A stretch of 64,000 nt of DNA from Halonatronomonas betaini (lineage in GTDB: Bacteria; Bacillota; Halanaerobiia; Halanaerobiales; Halarsenatibacteraceae): the NCBI RefSeq assembly GCF_015666175.1, contig NZ_JADPIE010000002.1, positions 372,001 to 436,000 on the forward strand, written 5' to 3'. This document shows, in pieces, positions 1-9,338 of this stretch; position 1 is the first letter of the stretch, and each line of letters begins with the position of its first letter. The notes under the pieces are model-generated. The model had not been told where the DNA came from, ran no database searches, and saw nothing but the letters and a program-made list of their open reading frames with translations. The translations under genes and the position numbers were made by a program.

Positions 1-47
1 GCACAATCAACAACCCCATCTCCGTGACAATTTCTACATTTAGCCAT
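1..47 (-). CDS. Partial CxxC zinc-finger-like small protein, N-terminus only
   Basis: The first 15 codons of a minus-strand gene lie at the window edge and the rest is outside. The visible peptide begins MAKCRNCHGDG and continues to another Cys, giving the CxxCxGxG half-repeat seen in DnaJ-type zinc fingers. A strong AGGGGG ribosome binding site sits 7 bases before the ATG at 47. It follows the HD-GYP gene on the same strand after about 20 bp, so the two are probably co-transcribed. The function cannot be told from this fragment. Confidence 0.55.
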   Translation of the reverse strand, partial: MAKCRNCHGDGVVDC

Positions 48-67
48 TATTTTACCCCCTTATATGG

Positions 68-1168
68 TTAAATATTATCCAATTCCAGCTCTTTAGAGCT
101 TGACTGAAGTAATCTAATTATATTTAAATCGTCATTATTATATAGATCTATATAATTATCATCAACCTCTATAATTGGCCTATCTGGATTTTTAGGGTTT
201 ATAAAAACTACTTTGGCTTCCCGACCATCTGATAATACAACTTTCTCATTAATAAAATAATACGGAATCTTATCTAAAAAAGTTGTTAGAAGTTCATAAT
301 CAAAAACACCAAAACTATCTTCCCTAAAAATTTTAATAGCCTGAAATGGTGAAATTTTAGTCTGATCCTTGTAACCTGATATTAAAATATCAAATTGATT
401 AACTATCGCAAGAATCCTTCCAAAAACAGGTATGCTTTTCCCTTTAGTACCCAGGGGGTAACCTGTGCCATCATATTTCTCATGATGGCTTAATACCCCT
501 CTGGCAATCTCTTTAGTCATGCCCTCAATCTTTTCTGTCATTTTAAAGCCAAATACAGGATGGTCATTTAAAATATCCTCTTCTTCATCAGTTAAAGCTC
601 CAGGTTTTTCTAATATTTTATCTGGTATTTGCAATTTACCAACGTCATGAAGCAGTCCGGCCTGTGTCAGATGGTGAAGCCTCTCTTCTTCAAGACCTAG
701 CCATTCTCCAAATAAATTTGCTAAAATACCTACATTAATAGAGTGAGAAAATAAATCTACATCTCTATTTTTAACCTTTGTAAGAAGATCTATCATATCC
801 TGGTCGTCTCCCAGAGTTGTAACTTCAAAGGTTAATTCTTTAATCTCTTCATATTCTATTTCCTCTTCATTTCTAAACCGCTTATATAAGCGGCCTGCTT
901 TACTCAGGCTTCTATTATAATTTTCAACTGTATTACTAATTCTATCATAATTTTCTTTGATAGAATCAGCATCTTCATCAAAAATATATACATACTTTGT
1001 GCCTAGCTTCTTTAACTTATTAATCTTTCTTTTATCTAATATCGTTCCAGCAGGGATTAAGATCCCGCCAAAATCAAACTCAATATCTCCTGCAATTTTC
1101 ATTCCTGGTTCAAGTTCATCAACTCTTATATTTTTCCTCCGGGTGTCATTTGTCTTAATTTCTGTCAT
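68..1168 (-). CDS. HD-GYP domain cyclic-di-GMP phosphodiesterase
   Basis: A 366-residue cytoplasmic protein. The metal-binding HD pair lies in HDVGK at about residues 174-178, followed by HHE (228-230) and DGTGYP (233-238), which together define the HD-GYP subclass of cyclic-di-GMP phosphodiesterases. Residues 1-65 form a small beta-rich N-terminal domain of the kind found before some HD-GYP modules, then a charged helical linker. No membrane segment or receiver domain is visible, so its input signal is unknown. A GGDEF cyclase lies 6 kb away on the same strand. The activity is inferred from intact motifs. Confidence 0.88.
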   Translation of the reverse strand: MTEIKTNDTRRKNIRVDELEPGMKIAGDIEFDFGGILIPAGTILDKRKINKLKKLGTKYVYIFDEDADSIKENYDRISNTVENYNRSLSKAGRLYKRFRNEEEIEYEEIKELTFEVTTLGDDQDMIDLLTKVKNRDVDLFSHSINVGILANLFGEWLGLEEERLHHLTQAGLLHDVGKLQIPDKILEKPGALTDEEEDILNDHPVFGFKMTEKIEGMTKEIARGVLSHHEKYDGTGYPLGTKGKSIPVFGRILAIVNQFDILISGYKDQTKISPFQAIKIFREDSFGVFDYELLTTFLDKIPYYFINEKVVLSDGREAKVVFINPKNPDRPIIEVDDNYIDLYNNDDLNIIRLLQSSSKELELDNI

Positions 1169-1259
1169 TTAATTACCCCCTACTGGCCTATATTTTTTAC
1201 CGCTATATTTATACTATTATCGATAAGATAAATATATCCTGCCCTACTAAGCTCCTGTT

Positions 1260-2960
1260 TTAGAATTTTAACTTATCATCTAAATGATTCATATTAGGCC
1301 AATATTCAATCCTACAATTTAGCACCGCTGGAATATTATTTTTATTGGCAGAAATTGCAGATTCTAACGCAGGTATAATCTCCTCTTTTTTATTAATAGT
1401 TTCAGCATAACAGCCATAGGCCTGAGCCACTTTTGTTAGATCAGGCTGGCTTTTATAATCGGTTGTATCTGTCTTAATACCTGCATTTTTTTGCTTTGAA
1501 CGGATCCAGCCAAGGCCATTATTATTTAAAACCAGCCAGGTTAAACCTAAGTTGTACTGGCAGGCAGTAGCCATCTCCTGCAAATACATCTGAAAAGCTC
1601 CATCACCACAAATCGAGAGTACTGGCCGATCCGGGCTTGTTAATTTAGCACCAATAGCTCCTACAACTCCCATTCCCATACAGGTCTGCTCTGCAACAGG
1701 AATATTACCGAGAAGACTTTTTACCTGATAATAAGGATAACTGTATGACCAGGTATCCTGTCCGCCATTCTCATTTACCAGGATTGTACTATCATTAAAA
1801 GTCTGGCAGGCTTTATAGATTACTTCCCTGGCCCTCAAAGACTCTGAATCTTTTTCTATATCATTTTTTATTTTTTGAAAGTATTTCCCTTTCAGATCTT
1901 TTACAATTTCAAGCCTTGCCTGGCTAAAGTCTTTATCTATTTCCAACTCACTAAAGTTATTATTTAGTTCTCTTAAATTAGATTTAATATCTCCAGGCAA
2001 AAATAAATCTGGTTCCCAGGCCCTGCCAGCCCTGCCTGGCTGTGTCAAATCTATATCAAATTGAATAATCTCTGCATTGCCAGGTAAATGTTCCCACCAA
2101 CCAGTCTGAAAAGCCTCATTGCTACTTCCAATAATTATCAATAAATCTGACATCTGATAATATTTTCTAGCTGGTTCCGAGCGATACCGGCCAGATACAC
2201 CTAAGGCTAACTCACTATTTTCAGGATAAATTCCCCTTCCTCCTGGAGTCGTTAAAAAAGGAATCTGATTCTCTTCAATAAAAGTAGCAAACTCTTTAAA
2301 TGCCCTGGATAAAATAGCTCCATTACCGGCAACTATAACAGGCTTTTTAGCCTTTATTATCATTTTCTTAGCCTCTTTTAATTTATTTGCTGAGGCCATA
2401 GGTTTAAAAGTTTCTATTTTTGTAAATCCTTCTGGATAGTCAATACCATAATCCTCTTTTTGGGATAATGGACCAGACCCGGCAACATCAGCTGGTATAT
2501 CAAGGTAGACAGGGCCTGGCCTTCCTGACTGGGCTATTTTAAATGCCTCTTTTAAAAACCATGGAATCCTCTCAGCTGAAGGCACCTGAACTGACCATTT
2601 AGTTACTGGCTCCATCATTTTAACCTGATCAGTCTCCTGAAACTCTCCTTTGCCCTTTGTCTCTCTACTGGCAGATAAACATGGAATCACCATTGGAATA
2701 GAACCAGAGTAAGCTTCTAAAACTCCTGGAATTAAATTAGCAACCCCTGGCCCCGGGGCTCCAGAACAGACACCGATATTACCAGTCAGTCTACTATAGG
2801 CCATAGCCATAAAAGGAGTCGAACTTTCATGCCGGAGATTAATAGCCTCAATACCATCTAGCTCATCAGCATACATATTTATATAGGTATCACCAAGCCC
2901 AAAAACATATTCAATCCCCTGACTCTTAAACATCTCAACAATTACCTTCCAGGGATCCAT
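1260..2960 (-). CDS. Thiamine pyrophosphate-dependent enzyme, acetolactate synthase-like
   Basis: A 566-residue protein with the three-domain layout of the acetolactate synthase/decarboxylase superfamily. Glu45 in RHES matches the glutamate that activates TPP, and the GDG...NNN Mg-TPP motif is at residues 452-481. No small regulatory ilvN-type subunit is nearby, so true acetohydroxyacid synthase is doubtful; a 2-oxoacid decarboxylase or carboligase is equally possible. The gene follows korB by 14 bp on the same strand, with its own AAGGAGG site, so it likely shares the 2-oxoacid oxidoreductase operon and may act on the same substrate pool. Substrate not assignable from sequence alone. Confidence 0.75.
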   Translation of the reverse strand: MDPWKVIVEMFKSQGIEYVFGLGDTYINMYADELDGIEAINLRHESSTPFMAMAYSRLTGNIGVCSGAPGPGVANLIPGVLEAYSGSIPMVIPCLSASRETKGKGEFQETDQVKMMEPVTKWSVQVPSAERIPWFLKEAFKIAQSGRPGPVYLDIPADVAGSGPLSQKEDYGIDYPEGFTKIETFKPMASANKLKEAKKMIIKAKKPVIVAGNGAILSRAFKEFATFIEENQIPFLTTPGGRGIYPENSELALGVSGRYRSEPARKYYQMSDLLIIIGSSNEAFQTGWWEHLPGNAEIIQFDIDLTQPGRAGRAWEPDLFLPGDIKSNLRELNNNFSELEIDKDFSQARLEIVKDLKGKYFQKIKNDIEKDSESLRAREVIYKACQTFNDSTILVNENGGQDTWSYSYPYYQVKSLLGNIPVAEQTCMGMGVVGAIGAKLTSPDRPVLSICGDGAFQMYLQEMATACQYNLGLTWLVLNNNGLGWIRSKQKNAGIKTDTTDYKSQPDLTKVAQAYGCYAETINKKEEIIPALESAISANKNNIPAVLNCRIEYWPNMNHLDDKLKF

Positions 2961-2974
2961 CCTATCATGCCTCC

Positions 2975-3826
2975 TTATGAAAAGTTATCAATTAAATTTT
3001 TAACTTTAGCCTTATCAGGTCCATCAACATCTATACTATCACTTAAATGAGGAAAACTTTCTCTAAAAACTGGCTTTTTCTGCTGATAAATAATTCCAAT
3101 TGGAATCTTATCTCCCCATTCTCTGGATTTCTTAAATGCAGCATTAATATCAGTATTATCGTAATCATCTTCTAATTGATAAACCCTCTCGCTATACCAT
3201 TGATAGGTATTAACTTTATTAAAAGATACACAGGGTTGAAGAATATCTAGCAGAGCATACCCTTTATGCCTTATTGCAGCCTGCATCATTTTAACCAGAT
3301 GATCCCTATCACCAACAAAGCTCCTGGCAATAAAACTTGCCCCCATACCCACAGCAAAACTTATTGGATTAAAGGGCTCAGAAGTAACTCCCTCAGGTTG
3401 AACCTCAGTCTCAATTCCTGGATAGGTTGTTGGTGAAGCCTGTCCTTTAGTTAGACCATAAATCTGATTATTATGGACAAAATGAGCTATATCAGGGTTT
3501 CTTCTAATTGTATGAATCAAATGATTACCACCTTCACCATAACCATCACCATCTCCAGTAGCTGCAATTACTGTTAGCTCTGGATTACTTAATTTAGCAG
3601 CCACGGCCGGAGGAAGAGCTCTTCCATGCAGACCATTATAACCATTGGTCCGAAAATAATGGGGCAGTTTCGCTGCCTGGCCGATTCCAGTTATCACTGC
3701 AGCATTTTCTGGTTTTAATTCCAGACCTGCCAGAGCTTCAGCTAGAGCCTTTCTTAATGGAAAATTACCACAACCTGGGCACCAGGTAGTATCTCTATCT
3801 GCTTCATATATATCAGTTTTAGCCAT
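2975..3826 (-). CDS. korB: 2-oxoacid:ferredoxin oxidoreductase, beta (TPP-binding) subunit
   Basis: A 283-residue beta subunit of the 2-oxoacid:ferredoxin oxidoreductase family, which oxidatively decarboxylates 2-oxoacids to acyl-CoA while reducing ferredoxin. CPGCG at residues 16-20 supplies cysteines for the [4Fe-4S] cluster, and GDGDG at 91-95 with a downstream HNN is the TPP-Mg site. Length is typical of KorB-type subunits. Its start overlaps the end of the alpha-subunit gene by 8 bp, indicating translational coupling. 2-Oxoglutarate is the usual substrate of this subtype, but pyruvate or branched-chain acids cannot be excluded. Confidence 0.9.
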   Translation of the reverse strand: MAKTDIYEADRDTTWCPGCGNFPLRKALAEALAGLELKPENAAVITGIGQAAKLPHYFRTNGYNGLHGRALPPAVAAKLSNPELTVIAATGDGDGYGEGGNHLIHTIRRNPDIAHFVHNNQIYGLTKGQASPTTYPGIETEVQPEGVTSEPFNPISFAVGMGASFIARSFVGDRDHLVKMMQAAIRHKGYALLDILQPCVSFNKVNTYQWYSERVYQLEDDYDNTDINAAFKKSREWGDKIPIGIIYQQKKPVFRESFPHLSDSIDVDGPDKAKVKNLIDNFS

Positions 3827-5519
3827 GATTTATCACCTCATTAAAATATCTTTCAGCAAGCTCCTTTGCTGCAAAGGGACGACCATCATATTTTAATATC
3901 TTATAATCAACTTTAATTGTTGTCTCCTGCTGGATTAATTTAGCCAGCTGACCAGAGAAATTAGATTCAATAGATATAATTTTTCCTGCTAGATTGGATA
4001 ATGATTTTAATTTCTCAACTGGCAGGGGCCAGATATCTTTAAATATTAAGAGACCGATATTCTCATCTCTTTTCTGAATAATTTCTAGTGCCTCTTTTAA
4101 AGGCCCTGCTGTCGATCCCCAGCAGACTATTAAATTATCAGGTTCTTCAGGACCAATATATTCTGGTTCCAGTCTATCTTCAGCAATAAATTTATCCAGC
4201 TTTTTAAATCTTTTAATCATCATCTTATTCCTGAGCTCAATATCTTCAGTTACAAATCCATTCTCATCATGTTCATGGCTATCGACTAAAACAACATTAT
4301 CAGCCAATTGTCCAGGATAAGCCCTGGGTGAAATCCCATCTTCGGTAAAGTGGTATCTTCTATAACTTTTAGGCGAAACTTTATCACTATCAACAAAATT
4401 TCTTTTAATTTCTAAATTATCTAGCTTATATTCAGGAATATTCTTAGAAGAATCAGCAAGAAACTGATCGCTTAAAATAATAACTGGCAATTGATATTTG
4501 TCAGCAAGATTAAAGGCTCTAAATGATTGATAAAAGGCATCCTCCTGATCAGTTGGGGCCAATACAATCAAAGGAAATTCATCCTGGGATGCATTTATTG
4601 CAAATAATAGATCTGCCTGACCAGTTCTGGTTGGGAGGCCTGTTGCCGGCCCTGGTCTCTGAACCTCAGCAACAACCAAGGGAATCTCACCAACCCCTGC
4701 ATAACCCAGCGCTTCAACCATTAGTGAAAATCCTCCTCCAGAGGAGCCAGTCATAGCTCTAACACCTGAATAAGAGGCTCCCAGGGCCATGTTAATCGCA
4801 CCAATTTCATCTTCAGCCTGTTCAACAGCTATACCAAAATCCTTCTGATTCTGGGCCAGGAAATTTAAGATTCCAGTTGATGGAGTCATCGGATATGCTG
4901 AATAAAATTTAACCCCGGCAGCAGCTGCTCCCAGTCCAACTGCCTGATTTCCATTAATATAAATCTCCTGATTATCTTTTCCGTCAAGGAATGATTTATT
5001 ATAATCAATATACTTTTCATCATCAATAGCATTATAGCCAACCTCAAGCAACTGATGATTATCATAGACAATATCATCATCAGCAAACTTTTCTCCAATT
5101 AGATCATTTAAAATAGCAATTGGTAAATCAAGAAGTTTCCAGACAGCCCCGGCATAAACAGAATTCTTAGCCTTAGGATTTATTCTTTTTGCCATTTCGC
5201 TGGCATAAATATCAATAAATCTATCATCATCAAATTTGCCATCATAAAGAATAAAACCATCTTCTGAAACTTTATGCTGATGTTTTTCGATACTCTCATC
5301 ATTTAAGGCAACTAGAATATCAATCTCCTGCCTGGGTGCCTGTAGAGGCCTATCACCAAATCTTATTGACATAAAATTGTGACCACCACGAACTCTGGAC
5401 ATATAATCTTTATTGCTAAATATATTAAACCCTGCTCTAAATAATGCCTTCCCGACCAGAGCTTCTAAAGTCTTTAAACCCTGGCCTGCTTCTCCAGCTA
5501 ATACTAGGTTTAGGTCCAC
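3819..5519 (-). CDS. korA: 2-oxoacid:ferredoxin oxidoreductase, fused gamma-alpha subunit
   Basis: A 566-residue fusion. Residues 1 to about 175 are the gamma domain (GEAGQG near the start, then SRVRGGH); from about 188 onward the alpha/pyrimidine-binding domain shows YPMTPST, EDE and TGSSGGG. This is the KorA layout that pairs with the downstream KorB. No delta (ferredoxin) subunit is present in the cluster. Translation probably begins at the GTG at 5519, preceded by GGAGG at 9 bases. It is the first gene of a three-gene minus-strand operon (korA, korB, TPP enzyme). Confidence 0.9.
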   Translation of the reverse strand: MDLNLVLAGEAGQGLKTLEALVGKALFRAGFNIFSNKDYMSRVRGGHNFMSIRFGDRPLQAPRQEIDILVALNDESIEKHQHKVSEDGFILYDGKFDDDRFIDIYASEMAKRINPKAKNSVYAGAVWKLLDLPIAILNDLIGEKFADDDIVYDNHQLLEVGYNAIDDEKYIDYNKSFLDGKDNQEIYINGNQAVGLGAAAAGVKFYSAYPMTPSTGILNFLAQNQKDFGIAVEQAEDEIGAINMALGASYSGVRAMTGSSGGGFSLMVEALGYAGVGEIPLVVAEVQRPGPATGLPTRTGQADLLFAINASQDEFPLIVLAPTDQEDAFYQSFRAFNLADKYQLPVIILSDQFLADSSKNIPEYKLDNLEIKRNFVDSDKVSPKSYRRYHFTEDGISPRAYPGQLADNVVLVDSHEHDENGFVTEDIELRNKMMIKRFKKLDKFIAEDRLEPEYIGPEEPDNLIVCWGSTAGPLKEALEIIQKRDENIGLLIFKDIWPLPVEKLKSLSNLAGKIISIESNFSGQLAKLIQQETTIKVDYKILKYDGRPFAAKELAERYFNEVINHG

Positions 5520-5610
5520 AATTAATTACCTCCAGTATTTTGATTTTTAATTCTTATTCTAATAGTTCTAGATAAATCTAAATTTACCTTTTATTTATCA
5601 GAAATATGAT

Positions 5611-5639
5611 TGATATAACCGACTCAAAGAAGTATAATT
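5611..5639 (+). promoter_or_regulatory. Sigma-A-type promoter for the alpha/beta hydrolase gene
   Basis: TTGATA at 5611-5616 and TATAAT at 5634-5639 are separated by exactly 17 bp, 28 bp before the chosen ATG. The element sits in the divergent gap between korA and the hydrolase gene and reads toward the latter. Confidence 0.7.
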
Positions 5640-5666
5640 AACTAAAATCAATAAAGGTTGATTATA

Positions 5667-6626
5667 ATGAAATTCAAAAAGCTAATTACATTCTTATTTT
5701 TAATAATTTTAATATCGGGCCTCCAGGGTAATGGTCTAAATGCCAGCGAGAAAAATTTTAACCCTGCACCATTTCCTGAAAGCCAGTTTCTAGAAGTCGA
5801 TAATATAAATTATCACTACCGACTCTGGGAGCCAGCAGAAGAAATCAGGGGCAAAGTATTACTTTTACATGGTTTTGCCGGCTCAACCTACTCCTGGCGA
5901 AACAATGTAAAAGATCTAAAAAATGCCGGATATCAGGTTATCGCCCTGGATCTCCCTGGTTTTGGCTATACTGACAGGGTAAAGGGCCTAAATCATTCCC
6001 AGTTACTGCAGGCTGAAAGAATCTGGAACCTCCTGGCTAAATTAGAATCAGAAGAGATAGTCGAGCAAAATAAAGACTGGCATCTCATTGGCCACTCTTA
6101 TGGCGGAGGCACAGCAGCTGCTACTGCCTATTATAATCAATCTAGAGTAAATTCATTAATCTTAATTGCAGGGGCATTAAATGTTGAAGAAAGATTCGAT
6201 ACAGTATTATTAGAAATAGAGCCACTCCAGCAATTAGCAAAACCATTAATTAGAAATATTTTATTTAGTGAGCCAGTATTTGCAAGATTATTAGCCTTCA
6301 TTTATGGCGAAAATATTCTGGATCATGATCTGGAAATGCTAATAAAACCTTTGCAAATTCCAGGAACTGAAGATGTTCTGATAGATATTGCCAGTACATT
6401 TCAGGACCTGCCAGAATCAAAATTTACAGATATAAATCTCCCGATCCTATTAATATGGGGGGAAGAAGATAAAAGTATCTCAACTCCCCCTGAGGAGGGC
6501 CAGAGACTTTATGATATCCATGATAATGCAAAATTAGTTTATATTGAAAAAGCTTCCCATTTTCCAATGGAAAGCCATCCAGACAGAGTAAATTCAATTT
6601 TAATCGACTGGCTCAATACCAAGTAA
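5667..6626 (+). CDS. Exported alpha/beta hydrolase
   Basis: About 319 residues with an N-terminal hydrophobic signal segment (residues 4-20), then an alpha/beta-hydrolase fold. The nucleophile elbow reads GHSYGGG, the oxyanion strand carries HGFAGS, and the C-terminal catalytic histidine lies in ASHFP; a WGEEDK segment supplies the acidic residue. The family includes esterases, lipases and haloalkane dehalogenase-like enzymes, and the substrate cannot be named. I chose the ATG at 5667 rather than the upstream TTG at 5658 because AAAGG lies at good spacing. The 3' end overlaps the convergent patatin gene by 27 bp. Confidence 0.82.
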   Translation: MKFKKLITFLFLIILISGLQGNGLNASEKNFNPAPFPESQFLEVDNINYHYRLWEPAEEIRGKVLLLHGFAGSTYSWRNNVKDLKNAGYQVIALDLPGFGYTDRVKGLNHSQLLQAERIWNLLAKLESEEIVEQNKDWHLIGHSYGGGTAAATAYYNQSRVNSLILIAGALNVEERFDTVLLEIEPLQQLAKPLIRNILFSEPVFARLLAFIYGENILDHDLEMLIKPLQIPGTEDVLIDIASTFQDLPESKFTDINLPILLIWGEEDKSISTPPEEGQRLYDIHDNAKLVYIEKASHFPMESHPDRVNSILIDWLNTK

Positions 6627-7487
6627 TTCTCTAATTTCAGGCAATTTCTCTTCAGCAGCTCTCTGGCCAACTCCAATAATCTCTGAATAATTATTAAAAT
6701 CTGTTCCACTAAAATTATCCAATTCCGGGGCAATCAAAATATCCACTCCAGAAGGGGAATAGCTAGCCTTTCTCATAATATTAAAGACTCTATTTCCGTA
6801 TTCGATTCTACCTTCAGGCTTTCTGGTAAAACGAAAATTAGCTCCTACATCAACAGCAATAATTATATCTGCTCCCAGTTCTCTAGCTGCTTTTACAGGT
6901 AGGTTATCAACCAGCCCACCATCAGCCAGCCAGTAGCCATCATATTTAACAGGGCCAAACATAATTGGTACAGCAGAGCTGGCTGTTATTAATTTAGCCA
7001 GAGGACCCTCAGAAAATACTGCCGGTTCTCCAGTATCAATATTTGTCGTAGAGACAGCAAAATCAATAGGTAAATCTTCAATATTTTCTGCAGATAATTT
7101 ATCATTAAAATAGCTTTCTATTCTATTAAGACTAAAAAACCCAAGTCCATCAAATGATGGATATAAAAAATCAGTAAAACCTAAAGTTGATATCTCATCA
7201 ATTAATTCATCAACAGAATAACCATCTGCATGAAAAGCCCCAATAATTGAACCTGCTGAAGTTCCAGTGATAATATCAAACTCCAGGCCCTCATTTACTA
7301 AAACATCAATAACCCCGATATGAGCAATACCCCAGGCTGCTCCGCCACCAAGCACTAAAGCAACCTTCTTATCTTCTTCAATTTCTCCTAATTCCTCACT
7401 ATCTGCATGAATTGTTCCAGAGAAAAAAGGCAGCAAAATAAATAAACAGATTAAAAATATTATTAAATAATTCCTCTTCTCAGTCAC
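6600..7487 (-). CDS. Patatin-like phospholipase (RssA/YlbK type), exported
   Basis: About 295 residues. A hydrophobic signal segment (residues 5-23) is followed by the patatin fold: oxyanion motif GGGAAWG, nucleophile in GTSAGS, and catalytic aspartate in DGG. This Ser-Asp dyad hydrolyses acyl chains of phospholipids. I place the start at the GTG at 7487, which has a perfect AAAGGAGG upstream; the longer reading frame would run into the preceding GGDEF gene. It lies 16 bp behind that gene on the same strand. The signal segment suggests action in the envelope, which in a diderm would be the periplasm. Confidence 0.87.
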   Translation of the reverse strand: MTEKRNYLIIFLICLFILLPFFSGTIHADSEELGEIEEDKKVALVLGGGAAWGIAHIGVIDVLVNEGLEFDIITGTSAGSIIGAFHADGYSVDELIDEISTLGFTDFLYPSFDGLGFFSLNRIESYFNDKLSAENIEDLPIDFAVSTTNIDTGEPAVFSEGPLAKLITASSAVPIMFGPVKYDGYWLADGGLVDNLPVKAARELGADIIIAVDVGANFRFTRKPEGRIEYGNRVFNIMRKASYSPSGVDILIAPELDNFSGTDFNNYSEIIGVGQRAAEEKLPEIRELLGIEPVD

Positions 7488-7503
7488 TGATTTGCCTCCT
7501 TTT

Positions 7504-8730
7504 TTAAGAAGATACTCTATTCGAGCTTTCTTTATTCTTATACATCGATACATCAGCTAACTTAAAAACATCAACCAGGCTTTCGTCTTTATTACACTTT
7601 GTAGCACAGCCTATTGAAATCTCAATATTAAAGCCATGGCAACGATCCTGCTGACATTCATTATCAATTCTTTTAGTAACCTTTTCAGCCTGATAACAGG
7701 TCATCCCAGGTAAAATAATCGCAAATTCATCTCCACCAATCCTGGCTACTACATCATCACCTCTAGTTATCGATTTAAAAACCTCTGCAGCAGCTTTGAT
7801 ATACCTATCACCTTCAAAATGGCCATACTTATCATTAATTGGCTTTAATTTATCTAAATCTGCCACCAGAATACTTACAGGCATAACTCCAGCTTCATCT
7901 AATTCTTTAAGCTTATTTTCAAAATATCTCCGATTATAAAGTCCAGTCATCTGATCATGATATGAAAGATACTTAATCTTTTCCTCTTCCTCTTTCCTAT
8001 CTGTAATATCCTGATAAATAGCATACAGACCAAGAAGCTCATCCTCCTGAACTATTGGAAAACTCTTAATAGCAACATCGATTAATTCCCCATCAGCCCT
8101 TTTTCTTTTATCTTCAACAATAACCTTCTTCTGTTTATCAATAACCTCCCTGGTCATCTGACCGGCTTCAGCCACTTTGTCTGCTGGCACAATAATATCA
8201 TCAAGAAATCTGCCCTCAATATCCTGAGCTTTATAGCCAAAAGCCTCTTCAAAACTTTTATTAACCATTATTATCCTGCCACTATCATCTAAAAGAGAAA
8301 TAGCCTCAATAGAACCCTCAAATAACTCTTTAAAATAGGCCCACTGCTTATGAACTGCCCTTGAAACCTGTTTCCTCTGGGTTATATCTTTAACCTGCAA
8401 TAATATTTCATCATCTGCAACCTGCACCAATTCAACCTCAACATCAATTATTGAACCATCTTTACATCTGACTTTACTTTCTATCTGATATTCATCAAAA
8501 ATAATCGCCTTCTCCAGTGAAATATTAATCTCATCTTTTGAAAGATTAACACTAAGATCATGAATCTTCTTATTTAAAATCATTTCTTTTGAATAACCAG
8601 TTGTTTCAATAATAGATTTATTTACCTCTAAAAATTCTCCTCTGCCATTGATGATGGCTATCCCAATAGGAATATTATCCATATATTCATAATATTTAGC
8701 TGAACTTAAATCCTTTCTTAGATCTGACAT
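7504..8730 (-). CDS. PAS-PAS-GGDEF diguanylate cyclase
   Basis: A 408-residue protein with two consecutive PAS domains (about 10-120 and 130-245) and a C-terminal GGDEF domain (about 250-405) with an intact GGDEF active-site loop in RIGGDEFA. It should condense GTP to cyclic-di-GMP. No membrane segment is seen, so sensing is probably cytoplasmic through the PAS pockets; no heme- or flavin-specific residue was identified. It is third in a minus-strand run (unknown exported protein, DNA glycosylase, cyclase, patatin) with short gaps. Confidence 0.9.
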   Translation of the reverse strand: MSDLRKDLSSAKYYEYMDNIPIGIAIINGRGEFLEVNKSIIETTGYSKEMILNKKIHDLSVNLSKDEINISLEKAIIFDEYQIESKVRCKDGSIIDVEVELVQVADDEILLQVKDITQRKQVSRAVHKQWAYFKELFEGSIEAISLLDDSGRIIMVNKSFEEAFGYKAQDIEGRFLDDIIVPADKVAEAGQMTREVIDKQKKVIVEDKRKRADGELIDVAIKSFPIVQEDELLGLYAIYQDITDRKEEEEKIKYLSYHDQMTGLYNRRYFENKLKELDEAGVMPVSILVADLDKLKPINDKYGHFEGDRYIKAAAEVFKSITRGDDVVARIGGDEFAIILPGMTCYQAEKVTKRIDNECQQDRCHGFNIEISIGCATKCNKDESLVDVFKLADVSMYKNKESSNRVSS

Positions 8731-8747
8731 TTTAACTCTCCATTCTA

Positions 8748-9338
8748 TTAACCTGAGATAAAATCTGAGTCAATAAAAAATCTCCAGTTTTTATCTTTAT
8801 ACTCCTCTGCATAATCAATATTAATTCTAGGTCCAGATTGAATCACCGACTCACTGACCTCAATCCCTGAAGTTAGGTATAAATCCCTACCACCAGTCAG
8901 AGAAATACCATTATAATCTCTATTTATATTCAGAGCCTCTGTTAACTTTCCAGGGCCATTTGTTAACTCCCTATCTGGTCTTTTGCCAATAGCTCTATTT
9001 TCTCTTAAAAAATCCAGTCCCTTAACAGGCTCAACAGCCCTGATCAGAACAGCCTCTGGCTTGCCCTCACTGGCAGCAACAATATTAAAACAATTATGGA
9101 TTCCATAAACCAGATAAACATAAGCCAGGCCAGGTCGGCCAAACATAACCTCTGTTCTTTTAGTCCGCCTATTATCATAAGCATGACAGGCTTTATCTTC
9201 CGGGCCAATATAGGCCTCAGTCTCAACAATCTTAGTAATAACCTGACCCTGCCCGCTCTCTCTAACCAGATAACGGCCAAGTAAATCCCTTGCCAGCGTA
9301 AGGCCATCTCTGGCATAAAAATCCTCTTTCAATACCAT
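8748..9338 (-). CDS. 3-methyladenine DNA glycosylase (AAG/MPG family)
   Basis: A 196-residue monofunctional DNA glycosylase of the eukaryotic-type AAG family, which excises alkylated purines in base excision repair. Characteristic segments are ETEAY (the Glu activates the water), RTKRTEVMF and YVYLVYGIHNCFN, then the NGPGKL segment. Length is normal for the bacterial family. Its ATG overlaps the stop of the upstream gene in the form TAATG at 9336-9340, so translation is coupled to the unknown exported protein. Confidence 0.92.
   Translation of the reverse strand: MVLKEDFYARDGLTLARDLLGRYLVRESGQGQVITKIVETEAYIGPEDKACHAYDNRRTKRTEVMFGRPGLAYVYLVYGIHNCFNIVAASEGKPEAVLIRAVEPVKGLDFLRENRAIGKRPDRELTNGPGKLTEALNINRDYNGISLTGGRDLYLTSGIEVSESVIQSGPRINIDYAEEYKDKNWRFFIDSDFISG

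Noticed and set aside
1217-1226. Palindrome TTATCGATAA upstream of the HD-GYP gene as an operator
   Set aside because: Short palindromes of AT-rich sequence are common by chance and no second copy or regulator links it to a function.
1260-2960. Naming the TPP enzyme ilvB
   Set aside because: No ilvN or other branched-chain genes adjoin it and its context is korAB, so the specific name is not supported.
4523-4756. Antisense reading frame within korA
   Set aside because: It lies wholly inside a well-supported gene, has no recognisable product and no convincing start region; many similar antisense frames were dismissed for the same reason.
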